This document shows, one piece after another, positions 22,501 through 36,406 of a stretch of 64,000 bases of DNA (position 1 is its first letter; each line of letters begins with the position of its first letter). Made by a program: the position numbers and the translations under genes. This DNA comes from Intoshia linei (lineage: Eukaryota; Orthonectida; Rhopaluridae). The notes under the pieces are model-generated. The model made no database searches. It saw only the letters and a program-made list of their open reading frames with translations, and was not told the origin of the DNA. The stretch is from NCBI GenBank assembly GCA_001642005.1, contig LWCA01000008.1, positions 7,088 to 71,087 of the forward strand, given 5' to 3'.

Positions 22501-25500
22501 TAATTCTGAGTATTTATAGATTTATTTAATTAACTATTTTAATTAATTATTAAATTTGAAAACACCTTTTGATAACGATAAAATATTTAAAAACATTATT
22601 TTTTTTATATTACATATTTTTTAGTGAGATTTTAGTGGATACGCTTTTTAAGTGTTGTTCAGGGTTATCAAAGTTAGAATGATATCCTATCAATTAGCTT
22701 AACGGTTATTTACTTCGTAAAAACAGCAGCTAGCTCTGCCGAGGACCGATTTTTTAATTTTAAGACGCATTTTTTAATTTATTATAGACATATTAGAACA
22801 TTTTATATACAAAAAGTTTATATAAGCCCACGAAATGTATGTATTTAAAGGGAGACTTCACTGTATTTACTATTTTATTTTTATAGAATGCAGGTTATTT
22901 ACGATGATTTTTAGGATTGTAATATTTTTATTTTATTTTTAACATTATATATTAATTCTTTGTAATTACTAATAATTAAATACATTTAATTTAATCAGTC
23001 AATGATAATTTTTTGAAAAATAAGAGAAATTAAAACTGAACATTTTTTTTTAACAGAAATTGTCGTTTGAGCTTTTAAACGTGGTACCGACTTTATAATA
23101 TTGTTCTCCATGTTTAGTTTAACAGTTTATTTTAATAAATTTGTTTCGAGCTCAATTTTTTTGGATTTTTAAATAATGTAAATAGCCAAAACTCGAGAAA
23201 TTAAATCGTTAATAAAATACAAAAAAATTAGTATTTTTGCAAAAATATTTTAAACAACTTAACACGCAATGTCAATAAAAAATAATTAATTAAATTCAAT
23301 TACGTCAAATTTTTAGCCATATCGTCAAAATTATATTTTTCTGATTGATAATTTTTTTCCAAATTAAAATTTTTTATGCGTAGATCGTCCAATTGAATCA
23401 CCACAGATTCAAATTCTTTTTTATATTTTTCGTTGTCTTCTTTTTCTTGTTGAGATAATTCCGCTAAAAATAAATATTTTGAATATATTGGATAAAAGTG
23501 ATGAAGACGAAGGTATATCATGATTGGTCAGTTTTATTCAATAATTGTTGTATTTAACTCCATTAACTTTTTTTATTCAATAAAATCTATACTCTACTGC
23601 TGATAATCTAACAATGTAACTATCAGTCAGTATTACTGAGTCAGTGATGAGCTAGGTACTGTTTGTACGAAATACATAACAGTAAACCTAGTAAATTAAT
23701 ATAATTTAGTAATATATAATTGATGGTGAATATTTTATGCGATTATTTTTTGATTAACCTGATCAAAATTCTAGATTCTCGATAGATCTCTACCATGGAA
23801 ATCTGACAATTACATAAGTAATGATAACCTTTTACGTCAGTAAACTTTGATAATTGTTTTTTTAAATTAAAATTTAAATATTCGACTTGCTTCTCTTTTT
23901 GAATGAGAATCCTATTTAATTGAGTAAGATCTCGTTTTAAAGTCATGTTATCCTGCTTGGTCTCTGTTAATGCTTGTTCAATAGCGAGAAAATCTTCATT
24001 AGGCTGGTTCAAATTTATTATATTATCAATTTCATCTATTTTATCGCTACATATTTGCTCATTTACATCTTCGATACTTGGAACATGTTTCTGTGATTGT
24101 ACACCTGGTATATATTGTAGTTGTGTATTTTTCATATCTAAATAATTTTCAGTTTCATTGATTTTTCAAATAATTAAGTTAAATATTAACTGAAAATTCA
24201 AATTTTTAAATATAAAAATTAAAAAAACACTGCCATTTATATCTCTTATTAAATTTAATTTAATTGTGGGAAAATTATATAAAAGATAATAAAACATAAA
24301 ATTAGAAATGGTGACGTTTAATTAATCCTTTGACACGAAAACGCAACTTAAGTTGCATCTAATACATCGGCTCATATTATAACCACACCTACTTTAAGAT
24401 CATTTAAAATAGATACAATCTATTTTAATTGTGTTAGGTTTACATTATTCGTCCGTTTACATCGTCCGATAATATGACGGAATTTCAATCTTCTCCCAAA
24501 TCAACATACTTCCATGCCAAAAAAAAACTATTTATTTATGAGTTTTTGAAAAATGAAATAGTAGATAAAGACATATTTATTATAAGTTTACAAAGATTCT
24601 CACAGCGCCCGCCCTAGCGCCCTACAATTTCACCGCCCCAAGCGGGCGCTATCGCCCACTTAAGGAAAAACTGGTTTACATCAACATGTGTCACATTTCA
24701 TTTTGGTAGTAAAATATTAAGTTACATAAAAAGAAATTGTAGTTATTTTTTGAAAAGGCTTACCTTTACTTTTCGTTAATTATTAATTTTTTATATTTTT
24801 ATGTGAATGAAACATACAAAATGATCTGAAAAATTAAATTTATAGATTTTGTAAAATTATGGGCGTAGTTATATATTTAAAAATATAAAAATCCAACGTA
24901 CGCATAGCCGTACCAGTAAAAATTTAAATGTACGTTGAACGTATCACTAAGATATCATTACTAAAAACATTTTTTTAATCTTTTAGTTTTAATTAAAAAT
25001 TCACACCTCTAACAATAGTATACATTTTATCATTTATTTATTTAATGTTCTAATGTTAATAACTTTTATTTTATATTGTATTCATTTGACCAATGACTAT
25101 TACTTTATTAAAAACCTTTATTTACTCATTATACCTTGTTTTTGCCAAAATACTAATTAAAATATTTATAGTTATAAAATATTTACCAAATATAGGGGTG
25201 GGGAATCTCTCCACCAGTCAAAAGTTTGCTCTCGTAAGATTAATTTTGGAGCACTGAGGATTTCAGCTGATATTCATAACTTATATCATCATTTCATTTA
25301 CCTTTAGTACATTAAATATTTTTTTCTATTCCATTCTTTAACCGTCAAAAAATAAATTTGGACGATTGATATAACCAAAACAAAATGGTCATAAAAACGA
25401 TAATTATAAAACTTTTTTCGGTATTAGAGAATAAATTCAATGGTATACGATGCAGCTGAACATGATTTATTAAATAATACAAAATATTTTAATTTTTCTC

Positions 25501-28500
25501 GACAAACCAAGCAGCAATTTAACTTTTTGTAAAAAAAATTAAGAAAAATACCAAAATAAATTTAAATTTAAAAATTTTTTGTTATTATTTAATATATGAG
25601 TGCAACTTCGTTAATAATATTTTTGAATAACGGTTTTTGCCATCGTGATTTCGATTCAAAAATATACATTATCAACACTGGTAAGTTTTGAAAAATCGCA
25701 AAATTTAAAATAAATGTTACACCTATTGTATATGGTTTAGTTTGTTTAAAATAAAATAATTTGATTAATTTCATAAGCATGTGATTGATTGAACAATCTG
25801 TTTATGTAAATTAAAAATATATAATATATCATTTTTATATAACCTTCTTTAATTTTTGAAATTTCAAGATTTAAATCACGTATAACAAAATCTTTGCAAT
25901 GATTTTTTTCTTGGATAATTTTGAGTTGTTCTTCCAATACAGCGATTATTTCAGATTGATCTTTCATTTCATTTTTAATTGCGTCTTGTTCAGAAGAATG
26001 GTTATCTTGAATAATTTTGACATCTAAATCGTAACTGTTTTGCGTTTTTACATGCTCACTAACACTTTCCCTATATTTACTCTCCATATCCATCTAATAT
26101 TTTTTTATTATAATACTTTTTACATCATATGGCCATATGGCCTGGGCCTACAACATGAGGCGCCTAATAGTTTATATTATTAAAATGGCAATGTTGGAAA
26201 ATTTCTTAAGTATGTCACAACTATGATGACCAATGCGATGTATAACTGTTATTTTCAATGTTTAGGCAATAAACCATCGATTAAACAATGTATAGACGTG
26301 CCAATTTTAAAAAAAAATTGATAGGGGCCGTTTATTTCAATCTGGCCGGGTCTACTACCGGCTCAACACGGCCCTGGCTGTATAGCATACAAGATGGTTA
26401 AAATTAGTTTCTGTTAACCGCCATTCGTCAACAAAATAAAGTTCATTTGTACGTAATAGATTACAATTTCTTGTTTCAAATTTTCAACAATGATGCTATT
26501 TTTTGATGATTTTTCAATAAGTTCAGCATAAACTGATTGTAATGACTGAAGGTCCTATTTTAAAAATAAAATAATTGATATATGATTTATAATTAACTGT
26601 GATTTATATTAATATTATAATACAGTGAAACCTCTTTACAAACAAACGATTTTGAAAATGTAACGACTAATTTGTTTTTTGTAGTATCAAAAAAGCGTGA
26701 TAAGTGTCATAAAAATTCAATAAAACGTAAATTTTGACATGTCAAATGTAATAAAAAAATTATATAGGTTGGATATATTTTTAAAAGCATGATAATTTGT
26801 TTATAGAGGGTTTTGTTTATAAAGAGGTTTCACTGCACTAACAATTCATTTCATTTTGTCTGGTACATTTTCATGACTTGACATGAAATTTTACTATATA
26901 TAGATGTAATTTAACTACCAATCCATTTTCACTAAGAATACGTCTTAGATAAAGTGACCAGGTAAAATCAATAATATCAATTTTAGTTTAGTGATATTCA
27001 AAGCGAAATTAAATATTTATGATCGCTAGAGTAAAGCAACCCATTTTAATAAGACTTATTATTAATAGTACGAAATTTATACTCTAGGGTGTCACACCAA
27101 TCAAAGAATTAAGGGCGATTAGTGCGGAAATTGTGTGTTATCATGATATATAAAATAATCTGGAATGGGGTTTGAAAGATGCCAATTCGATTACGCTCAT
27201 CATTTTACAGTGTTGTCAAATCCTTAAATCAATAAAGTGATAATCAATTTAAAAAATTATTTTAAATATATTGGTGAAAGAAATTATTGATTTATGGACT
27301 CGTTTTTCATTGGAATCCGTCAGTTTAGGATTGATCAACATAAAACTAAAAAAATTATCGTTAGTTACAATAAGTTGATAAAAAACGTAAATAGAAATAA
27401 AACAAAACCTAATTGGGATGAAGTCCTCAACGTCAGAGATTATAAAATCAAATTGAAATGTGAGGATGAAGCTTTCTTTAACCTTCAAGAAAAATAGGAC
27501 AATGTTCCAATATATTTTCAGTTATACAAGGGAAAAAACCGAGAAAGAGCCTACAAGTGGCCAATTTTCAATATGAAAGATATAAAGATAACGAAGAAAT
27601 TGAAAATGATTTATCTGATATTGATTACGTAAATTTACCCAATAAACGTAAAGCACCGAATATTGGCAGAGTTGCATTTATGAAAAATACCTCTGTGAGG
27701 AAACCCGTAATTATATATATCTAAACGAAATCCAAATTGCAGAGTTTCTACACATGTTGGAGTTTATAAATCACAACTAAGAAATTTATTTAAGGTCAAC
27801 TTGACTATGAAAGAAAAATTTTGATCTTATGACGAATCTTTTTGCATACATTTTGATGGAAAAAGAACTAAAAGCTATATAGAGGGAATAAAAACTTTTC
27901 CAAACAGTAAAAGCGCTACTGTGGCAAATGCAGTTAAAGAAGTTATTACAGATTTTGATTTAAAAGAAAAAAATCTTTAATTATTACTGATACAATTCCT
28001 GCTAATACAGGAAAACATCAGGGTGCTGTAACTCTTTTACAAAAAAAATTTGAATAATTTAAAATACATTTTATCGGTTCATAGATTTCATATTTTGGAT
28101 TTAATTTTGAAACAGGTCCTTAACCACATCTTCAATTATAATTAAAGTTCCCCAAATATGGATTATTATTTTATTATGTTATTATACAAAATTTTATTAA
28201 CTTAAAATCAAGATATCATGGCAAAATTGAAATTGTAGATTCACTAAATGTAGGAACAGAATGGAGAGATGATTATAGAGAGCTGAAAAATTTGTGTAAT
28301 TGTTATCTAACATATTAAAAATGTAGAAAGTTGCCTATAATGAGTTTATGATGTCTTCGGTCTCTATCCAATGCAAGATGGAATTCGCGTGCAATTTATT
28401 GTTTTAAGGCGTTTTTACCGAATATTGATAGAAGTCAAAATATGATTGATGCTTGTAACTTCATATCAATATATTGGGCACCTGCATGGTTCACTTCACG

Positions 28501-31500
28501 TTTTAAAAAAGCCCCTTGGTGTGAATTAGAAGTTTTCCTAAAATTTCATCATTATTTCAAACCTTACAATTGTATAATGAGACATTGGAAAAAGAAGGAA
28601 CACCCATTTGATATAGCATATAAAAATGAAATTGCCGAAAGAATTTTGGCCACCATGTGTAGTTACATCAATAATGTTAAGAGTGACACTATGTTGAAGT
28701 CAAAAACTATTTTTGATAAAAATTAAATTATAACTATTTTTAATGTTTTTTTAATTTTATGACTTTACTGACTGATATACTCACATCTTTGCTTTCATCA
28801 TCATCTCTTCTTGCATTGCAGCAATAACATAATTTTCTATTTTTTTAGATTTCAAGTAAAATATTTTGTCTAATATTTCATAAAACTTACTTTTACTTCG
28901 ATCAAAAGCTCAATTTTTTCATTTGTATACTATTTATGTCATGATATTTTGTAATATTTTCCAAGAGTTCGGTTTATGTCATATCCAAACAGAATCTATA
29001 CATACCAAACATCAATATTTATCGTCTATATCTTTTTGAATATAATAATTATTTAAAAATTTCTGGGGTTGAAATTTTATGTCTATATTAAGTGAAATAA
29101 CCTGTATCAGAATAATTTTCATTACTTTAAATTTTTTATGTTTATAAAATAGTTTCGAAATAAAAAAAATGAATATTAAAGTTCTATTTTTGACCGTAAA
29201 GGCATCACTTTGCCAATTTAAAAATTTTTTCTGTATTAACTGGATATAACTGTATGAACTGTAAATTTTTTTAAATTCTAGGATTACTTTCATTTTAAAA
29301 AAAAGGGTAATCTGTGGTTTTGATCATGAAAATGCACTTTTTCGAGTTTTGGATTTATAGTAATGTTTATTATTGTGAAAACTATTGCCTAATTTATGTT
29401 TTATAAGAATCTAGAAGATTTTTCATTTTTAAACAAAAGGGGGTAATTTGGGGTTTTCATCGTGAAGATATAAGATTTTGAAATTGAAATTTATCATAAA
29501 TGTTGATAATTTTATAATTTTTATCAGATTCTGTATTTTTTATAATTTAGGACTGGTTTGAATTTTAAAAATAAAGATAATTGGGGTTTTTGATCTTGAA
29601 GAACTCACTTTCTGAAGATGAAATTTACGATAAAACATCATCCTCGTAAACTATAATAGAAATATGGAATTTTTAAAACTCCAACCCTCTTACTTTGTTA
29701 AATAAAATGGAACAAATAAAGACATACATCTTTAACTAAATTACTTTCTTTAAGTAACTATAATATTTATAAGTACTTCTGGACGCTTTGGCTAAAGTCT
29801 ATATTTAGGTTTAAAATTTTTTCTAAATAAACTAAAAAAATATGATACTTAAATAACTTTACTATATAATATTACTTTTATAACTTTTAGTTTGTCAGAA
29901 AATGCACCTAACGTAATGATTATAAATTACAAATTTAAAACGATCAATCAATTCATTCTTCTTATCTATGTCAACCTTAAATTGAATTCTCAGGTTTTCC
30001 ATTTCTGTGTGTTTATCGTTTTGAATACATTTAAATTTTATTTCAAATTGTTTCTCCACTAAATTTAGAAATTAATAAATATGAAATTTTATAAATTAAA
30101 TTTTTTAAAATTTTTGGTCTATTCATGGATTATCTCATTATACTCTATCACATTGCAGCAACAACAAACTGGGCGTACATGTATATTAGAAATAGCAACA
30201 GCGAATTGTCAAAAAATATACGGTATGCGCAAAAGATAAAATAGTATTACTTTGCATTTTTAACGTATTTAAACCATCATTATATCTATCTTGATAAATA
30301 ATTCTTTGAGATTCAATTTTATTTTTAAATTGTTCAAACTGCTTTGTTTTTAATTGTTTTAGTTTACCATCAATTAAACTATTTTCTTTATGAATCCTAT
30401 TTATGTTTTCCAACATATTTTCAATATAATTATCAATACCTAAACATTCACTAATGTAATATGAAAATAAATGTCTCATTGAGAAAATCATTATAAATGA
30501 AAAATTAATACCCAAATGAATTATATCGCATGATTTTATGTTGTACTTTAAAAATTTTTCTTCAATAGATTGCACAATATTTAAAAAAAAATTTGAAACA
30601 TGTTGGAATGATTTTATTATCCACTCTGTCCATTCGGTAGTATCCAAACAAGTAATATCATTTAGAAAGTTTTTAATTTTTTGAGAATTGATCCAATTAT
30701 GACAAGTCAATATATTCTTAAAATAAAAATTACTAATCAATACTTTATATTAAATCAATGATTAGTGAGCATATAATAAAACAATTAATAACGTAAATAA
30801 AAACTTGAAAAAATTAAATTTATTTATAAAAAATATTTATTCTTCAATTTACAGTCTTCAAGTTCTTCAAGTCTAAATATTTCATTAATTTATTAAATCT
30901 TAATTGAAAAATTTTTTTTTGTAATTTATTCAAGTTTTTATTACATTTGGTAAAGACTGTTAATATCGATTTTGTAAATAAAATTTACCAAAGATTTGTT
31001 AATTTTTGAATTTAGCACATCCAAGTTGTTTCGGTTTGACTGAGTATCTCTTTTTAGTGATTCATTTTTTGATTTTAAATCAGATATTTTTTTATTGATA
31101 TGTGTACGGTCCGATATAATAGTTTTCAAAAATTCAAACAATTGGTCGTCGTTCATATTTTTACTTGAAGATGCATTTATTCCTGGTGTAGAAAAGACAA
31201 TTTCAGTAACTCTATTACGCATTCGTACGAGCTAAATTTTTAATAATTATGAATAATAACTGAAAATTTATTGACCATTTTGCATACTAAGCACACCGAT
31301 TTAAGTACGCCAAATAATTTGGCGAAAAAAATTTCAAAACGTAAAATCGGAAATGTTGGCACCCCTGCACAATATATCATAAATAAATTGCAACTGATCA
31401 TTACTTGGTGTGAAATTAGTTTATTATCAACTTTCATATCTAAAATTATTTTGTCCAGTTCCTGTATTTTTATTTGCTTTTCATCAGATTGAACTATTAA

Positions 31501-34500
31501 ATTTTCAATTTTCTAAATTATATAATGTATATAAGCTATATTTGTAACGCATGCATCTAATAAATCAAAATTTATTTTCAATGTATACGATATGTTTCTC
31601 AAAAATGGCGACAGATCTTATTGATTACGGAAAACTTTGCATTAAAAACGATTTATTAACAAAAAATAATGTACACAATTATATAAGATTTTTTTAAATA
31701 TCGGTCAATATGCCAGAGTACATGCCTAACACGTGGGTCCTTGTAAGAATTTGCTTTACAGGTTAGACTTTACATTTTAATAATTATAATAGTTTCAGTT
31801 TTAGTTTGATATTAATTGAAAATTTTAATACCAATTCAGATTCTTTGATTATATTTATTTTTTCGATGTAATTTTCTTTCAACTGCATATGAGCATCATT
31901 TTTTTCTTCCAATAAATTTTGCATATGATTTATTTTCTATAAAATTTTAGAAATTATCAAATGACAATCAAATAATCTAAAATTACTTGTTTGACAGTCA
32001 AAAGTTCAGAAAAATTATTTTTATTATCAATTTCATCCCTTCTTTCACTTTCAATTTGATGAAACTATAAAAAATATAATTAACAGATTGTTAAAAATTG
32101 TCAAAAATGATAGGGACAGATTTGTTAGTAAACAAAAAATTAAATGTAAATTAAATTCAAAAAACGGACATTTTAAAACAACTAAAATTAAAATACATCA
32201 GACACAGAAATAACCATACAATAAAAATACAATAAATTTACATTTAAATTAAATTTAAAAATCGATAGTTACAAAAGTTTTTAAATTAATAATATATCCA
32301 ACATGTAAATAAAGTCTACATATTAGAAACATAGTAATATTACTTAGTTACAAAAAAGTCTAATTAATTTCACATCTGATTGAAATTGGAAATTTAATCA
32401 AATTTATTGTTATGGAATGAATTGTTATAAACTCAGGATTACATTATTTTGCATTGACTTTAATTGAAAAGAATTTTCTTGTAATTGTTCTCGGAATATG
32501 GAAATTTCTTGATATAAACCCTTAATTGTTTCATCCTATAAAATATATAATGATTAATTAAGAAATTTAAATAATTATATAATTATTCCAATACTTGACG
32601 TATTCTTGCATATTGTATTCAATTCCACATTGAAAGTGGAGGGGAAATTATAAATACATAAATACTGTTGCAATTATACAATTGTAACAAGTGATTGAAA
32701 AATAGTATTATTAACCTAATATTATGTAAAACCTTTTTAATTAAACAATTTTGTAAATCATTAATCAAACTTTTATAATAATTTTTCTCTTTGTTTGAAT
32801 TTTCCAATTCTTTCATTTTTGCACTATTGTTTTCTTGATTGTTACAAGAATTTGAAAGTTTTTCCTGACTTTTTTCTCTATATATATCAAAATATTCATT
32901 TTCTTTCATATTTTGCAACTATAGACAATATTTAATTCAGAAAAAAATGTATTTACTTGTTCTTTTAAAGATGCTACTTCAATACACTTGAAAGCTAATT
33001 TTTGTTTCATAGACAATGGATCCATATTTTTTGTTTCCTGTCTAGATTGAGCTTGTGAAATTAATTTCGACTCATATTGCTGGACCACATTTTGTAATTT
33101 AGAAATTTGTTTACGTAAGATTTTTATAATGTCATTTTGAGGGCTGTGTTGGTCGTTTCCGTCATTATTTCTTTGTGATGCTAATCTTTCTATTAAATTT
33201 TCATTATTATCTGATTCGGATGAATTATTGGACTCGACCTAAGTTTAATATATGATGTGATATTTACTGATTTTATTATTTTAATCAAACGGATATTCAA
33301 CGAAATTTAAATCAAACCAAGATAGTAAATTTTCGGCGCACTATCAAAAGATCGTAAAAAATAAACTTCATAACTAAACTAAATATAGTAAATTGAATTG
33401 GATAAAAAATATTCTATGGTGTTGACACCATAGAATATTTTTATTTTTTTTGTAATATGGTTTGTAGGTATAATATGGTATATTAATATTTCAGTTTTAA
33501 CTTGGTCTGTAGTCTTAATTAAATGACATAATTAATTAATTATTTAATTTAAACTTAAAAAAAATAAATACGATCTTTTGATTTACGATATTGTGAACGG
33601 ACACGTAAATTTTTAATAGAAATTACACATTGAGTTTCATGTATTGAATAAAATTATAATTTTGTAAATATTTTACTTTTTAATTGGTCAAAATTCTGGA
33701 GGGTTTCCCTCTATAACGAGCCGTCTCTGACTATGAGTGTACTTAAAAAAAGTATCATAAACATTCCTATTAAATTTTAAAAATTTGTCAATCTTTATTG
33801 TCAATCTTACCTGGACAGCCTAATTTAATTTAATTTTGATGTTTCAAAAATATATATTCTAAGTTAGTTACTTAATTTATTATTTAAAATATATAAATTA
33901 CTTGAGCATCTTCTATTTCTTCCTTTTCAACTAAATTTAAATATTTAAAATTAAATTATGCAGTTAGATTTCAATTAGAAAATGTTTTCTTTTATATTCA
34001 AAAATTTTATTGATGCAAAACCACTTGTATGAATTAATGTCGTTGAAATTGAATTGATTTTTATCAAATATGTGAATGAGATAAGTTAAATATTTTTTAT
34101 CACTATGCTAACTTATATAATATGCTACGCGATTTTTGTTTGTGTGTGTCTGTGTGTCCAGCTTTATTTAAATACCTACCCGTCTTAGAATTTTATAAAG
34201 TTCACATTTCAATTACAGTTTTTTCCGGGGATGTTCGCAAATTTAATTTCAACCTCCCAATTTCACATCTTACGGGTCAAAAACCCCAGTTGTCCCTTTT
34301 TTTGATAATCAAACGAGTTGGAGAATTTAAAAAAATATATACGCTGATACGGATTTTAAAATCATAAACATTCCATAAATTTAAAAAAATTATATCATCA
34401 GGACCAAAACCACAAATTACCCTTCTTTTTTTAATGAAAACAGCCCTAGAATTTCAAAAAAATTTTACAGCTTGTACAGTTATATCCTGTTAACACACAC

Positions 34501-36406
34501 AGAAAATTTCAATCTGAATAAGTGACGCCTTCACGGTCAAAAAAGAACTTTAATATTTATTTTTTTTATTTTATTAAAACAAAAAATGTGAAATAATTAA
34601 CTGTCCGACAAAAAAAAGAGATTATTCTGATTCAGCTTATTCCAGTTGACATAAATACAAAATTTCAACCCCAGAAATCTAAGAATTTTCGGTAAAAAAT
34701 AATTTTTTAATATATTATCAGCCAATATTTTTTAAATATTTCGATTAAAATAAAAATTCAAAATGTAAATATTGATCCTACAATTTCCAAAAAAAATGTG
34801 CAGTGAACGTCTACACATTTCTAATAAAGAAATATGGGTGAAAATCTATATAATTCAATTCTTCGGAATTTTTAAATAGAATCGAATGTAAGTTACCTTC
34901 GAATGAACTCCAAGCTGATTGCGGACGAGAACATATGGGTGTAACAGTTCTTCCAAATGTTACGTTTTTTTTAGGGTTTGGTTTCTGTATATAGTGGTTT
35001 TTCATCATTGAAGGATATTGAGCGTTATTTTTGGTATTATCAATAAGCTCTAATGTAGCACATGACGTTTTAACTACGTTTGTTGAACTAAATTTTGCAG
35101 ATTTTGGTCTTGTCTAAAGATTTGAATATACATTTATTTAAATATATATATAATATATTTTGTATTATAATAATGATTATTATTATATTAGTTTTAACGA
35201 TATTAATATTTCCATGATATGGATATAGTCCGCCTGTAAGATTTCCCATTCATATATGTGTTTCTCAACACACCATTCTAGAAACTAGATTAAACTACAT
35301 TATATGTATTAGCCACCTAATTTGTATTATATTACACCATGATGCACGATTTTAATTAAATAATGATAAAATCACGATAAAATAACATATTCGGATGACA
35401 TATAAGTCTTCCTGTAAACATGATTTATATATGTAAATATATATTATAAAAAATATGAGTCTCATGGCAGCTGTTTGGTATTTTTTCGTATGGGAAAATA
35501 TGCACCATCATTGAGATACTATAGCAATTTATAATATGTAAAACAAAATATTTTTTTTTTGTAATGATGATTTTTTTAATTTATCTATTGGTATAAGCAA
35601 AAATATTCTGAGAGGTCGAAAGAATGTTCTATTTTGTTGAACAGTGTAATATATTCAACTCTTGTCAGAAGACACCTTGTCAGACTCATAATTTATAATA
35701 ATGATATGTTCTTTTATATCATTAATAAAAGATAACATTATTAAAAGTACGAAAATTTACATTATTAACATAATCTTGCTGGTCACTCAATTGAAATTTA
35801 AATGCGTATAATTCGGACAAGTATCCCAATCGAATAATATCATTGTGACGTAAAACAACACTAGAATTTTGAACCCTTGTATCATTAACATATGTCCCCT
35901 GTCTTGTATTTAAATCGTGTATAATATAAGCCACCTCAGCTTCACTGTATTCTATTAGAATATGTTGATTTTCAATTTCTTCGCACTAAAAATTATTATT
36001 AAAATTTTATAAAAACAGAATATAAGTGAATAATTATTCAATTATAATTCAACCTATAGGTATATAAATGAAATGATGAAAAATTGAATGGTTTCTAAAA
36101 ACGTTATTCAATTTACCCAAAATATATCTTAATGTCTTAATATTAATATCCATCAACGGAGTTATTTAAACAGTATCTATAAAGATTCTTACACGAAAAT
36201 ATTGTTGGAATAGTCCAGAAAAATTATATAAATATAGTTAATCCTAAATAACGCATATACAAAAATTGATATTTCATTTTTCATTACATTTCTGGAATGA
36301 CCATAAATAAAATGCCATGGCATATTATCATTACATTGATATTGACATCACACCCTGATCTACCGATAATTGTCAATTTCGAAGATAATTTGATAATGTT
36401 TTTCAT
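19564..36406 (-). CDS. FHAD1: Forkhead-associated domain-containing protein 1 (FHAD1), about 22 exons
   Basis: Coding exons in order: 36406-36335, 35985-35761, 35113-34897, 33930-33902, 33238-32957, 32918-32733, 32535-32443, 32064-31987, 31936-31832, 31512-31405, 31231-30989, 30716-30251, 30058-29931, 26554-26465, 26093-25844, 24137-23829, 23463-23304, 21922-21790, 21709-21571, 20982-20702, 19845-19564. Two short candidates at 28929-28891 and 28869-28785 do not fit the phase. Exons 1-2 form the FHA domain (TIIGRSGCDVNIN, then HILIEYSEAE, LNTRQGTYVND and HNDIIRLG), matching FHAD1's N-terminus. Exon 3 has the RPKSAKF and RPQSAW blocks. The rest is coiled coil, about 1,300 residues versus about 1,400 in humans. 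FHA domains bind phosphothreonine; the family is associated with cilia and testis. Confidence 0.85.
20330..20562 (+). mobile_element. Helitron-like 3' end in an FHAD1 intron
   Basis: The segment carries GTTTGGGAACCACTC, the degraded hairpin ATTTGTACCTAGTACATAAC, then AATCAACCTAAT. It is a 3'-terminal relic of the family at 16898, in the variant that has the GGGAACCACT module. Confidence 0.6.
23640..23689 (+). mobile_element. Helitron-like 3' hairpin end in an FHAD1 intron
   Basis: GAGCTAGGTACTGTTTGTAC, ATACATAACAGT and AAACCTAG before T match the family's terminal hairpin and CTAG. Only the end survives. Confidence 0.6.
27260..28726 (+). pseudogene. Dead DDE-type transposase, hAT-like, in an FHAD1 intron
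   Basis: On the plus strand, opposite to FHAD1, broken frames give successive pieces of one transposase. They include ESFCIHFDGKRTK, then IITDTIPANTGKHQGAVTLL, WRDDYRELKN, SLSNARWNSRAIYCF, and a final open frame (28442-28726) with CNFISIYWAPAWFTSRF. The HFDGK / D-T..NTG / SNARWNSRA order is typical of a transposon-derived family found in cnidarians and hemipterans, as I recall it; the superfamily assignment is uncertain. At least four frameshifts or stops make it non-functional. Terminal repeats were not identified. Confidence 0.6.
28785..28929 (-). CDS. FHAD1: Two short candidate FHAD1 exons with unresolved phase
   Basis: 28929-28891 lies between TAAATAG and GTAAGT and encodes YTNEKIELLIEVK. 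28869-28785 lies between ATATTAG and GTGAGT and encodes a helical run ending ENYVIAAMQEEMMMKAK. Both look like coiled coil and have good splice sites. The first is phase-compatible with the neighbouring FHAD1 exons. The second needs phase 1 in and phase 2 out, while the flanking exons are phase 0. A missed small exon, alternative splicing or a sequence error could explain this. Confidence 0.4.
29010..29700 (-). repeat. Degraded Helitron-like sequence in an FHAD1 intron
   Basis: Phrases such as CTGTATTAACTGGATATAAC, GGTAATCTGTGGTTTTGATC and the TTCTGGGGTTGAAATTTTAT start are reverse-complement forms of the family interior. Both ends are lost. Confidence 0.5.
33390..33520 (+). repeat. Hairpin-containing repeat shared with the 13.7-kb element
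   Basis: It contains a near-perfect palindrome at 33408-33439 (ATATTCTATGGTGT..ACACCATAGAATAT). The flanks GAATTGGATAAAAAA and GGTTTGTAGGTA are the same as at 13875-13990. The 15-bp terminal repeats of the complete element are not seen here. Confidence 0.6.
34106..34880 (+). mobile_element. Helitron-like 5' part beside FHAD1 exon 3
   Basis: It begins CTAACTTATATAATATGCTA, has TGTGTGTGTC, and follows the family through AACCCCAGAAATCTAAG to GAAATATGGGTGAAAATC, without the 3' hairpin. Its right end reaches within about 20 bp of the FHAD1 exon 3 donor at 34896. The exon's frame would read into it if that donor were skipped. Confidence 0.65.

Noticed and set aside
23945-24145. Plus-strand open frame opposite an FHAD1 exon
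   Set aside because: It is the antisense shadow of a well-supported minus-strand exon (24137-23829). The same applies to 20790-21002, 31271-31492, 56145-56531 and 60317-60589.
34811-35008. Open frame running from FHAD1 exon 3 into the Helitron-like repeat, suggesting a transposon-derived C-terminus
   Set aside because: A good donor (GAAG|GTAACT) ends the exon at 34897. The next exon (33930-33902) restores the phase, so the read-through is not needed.
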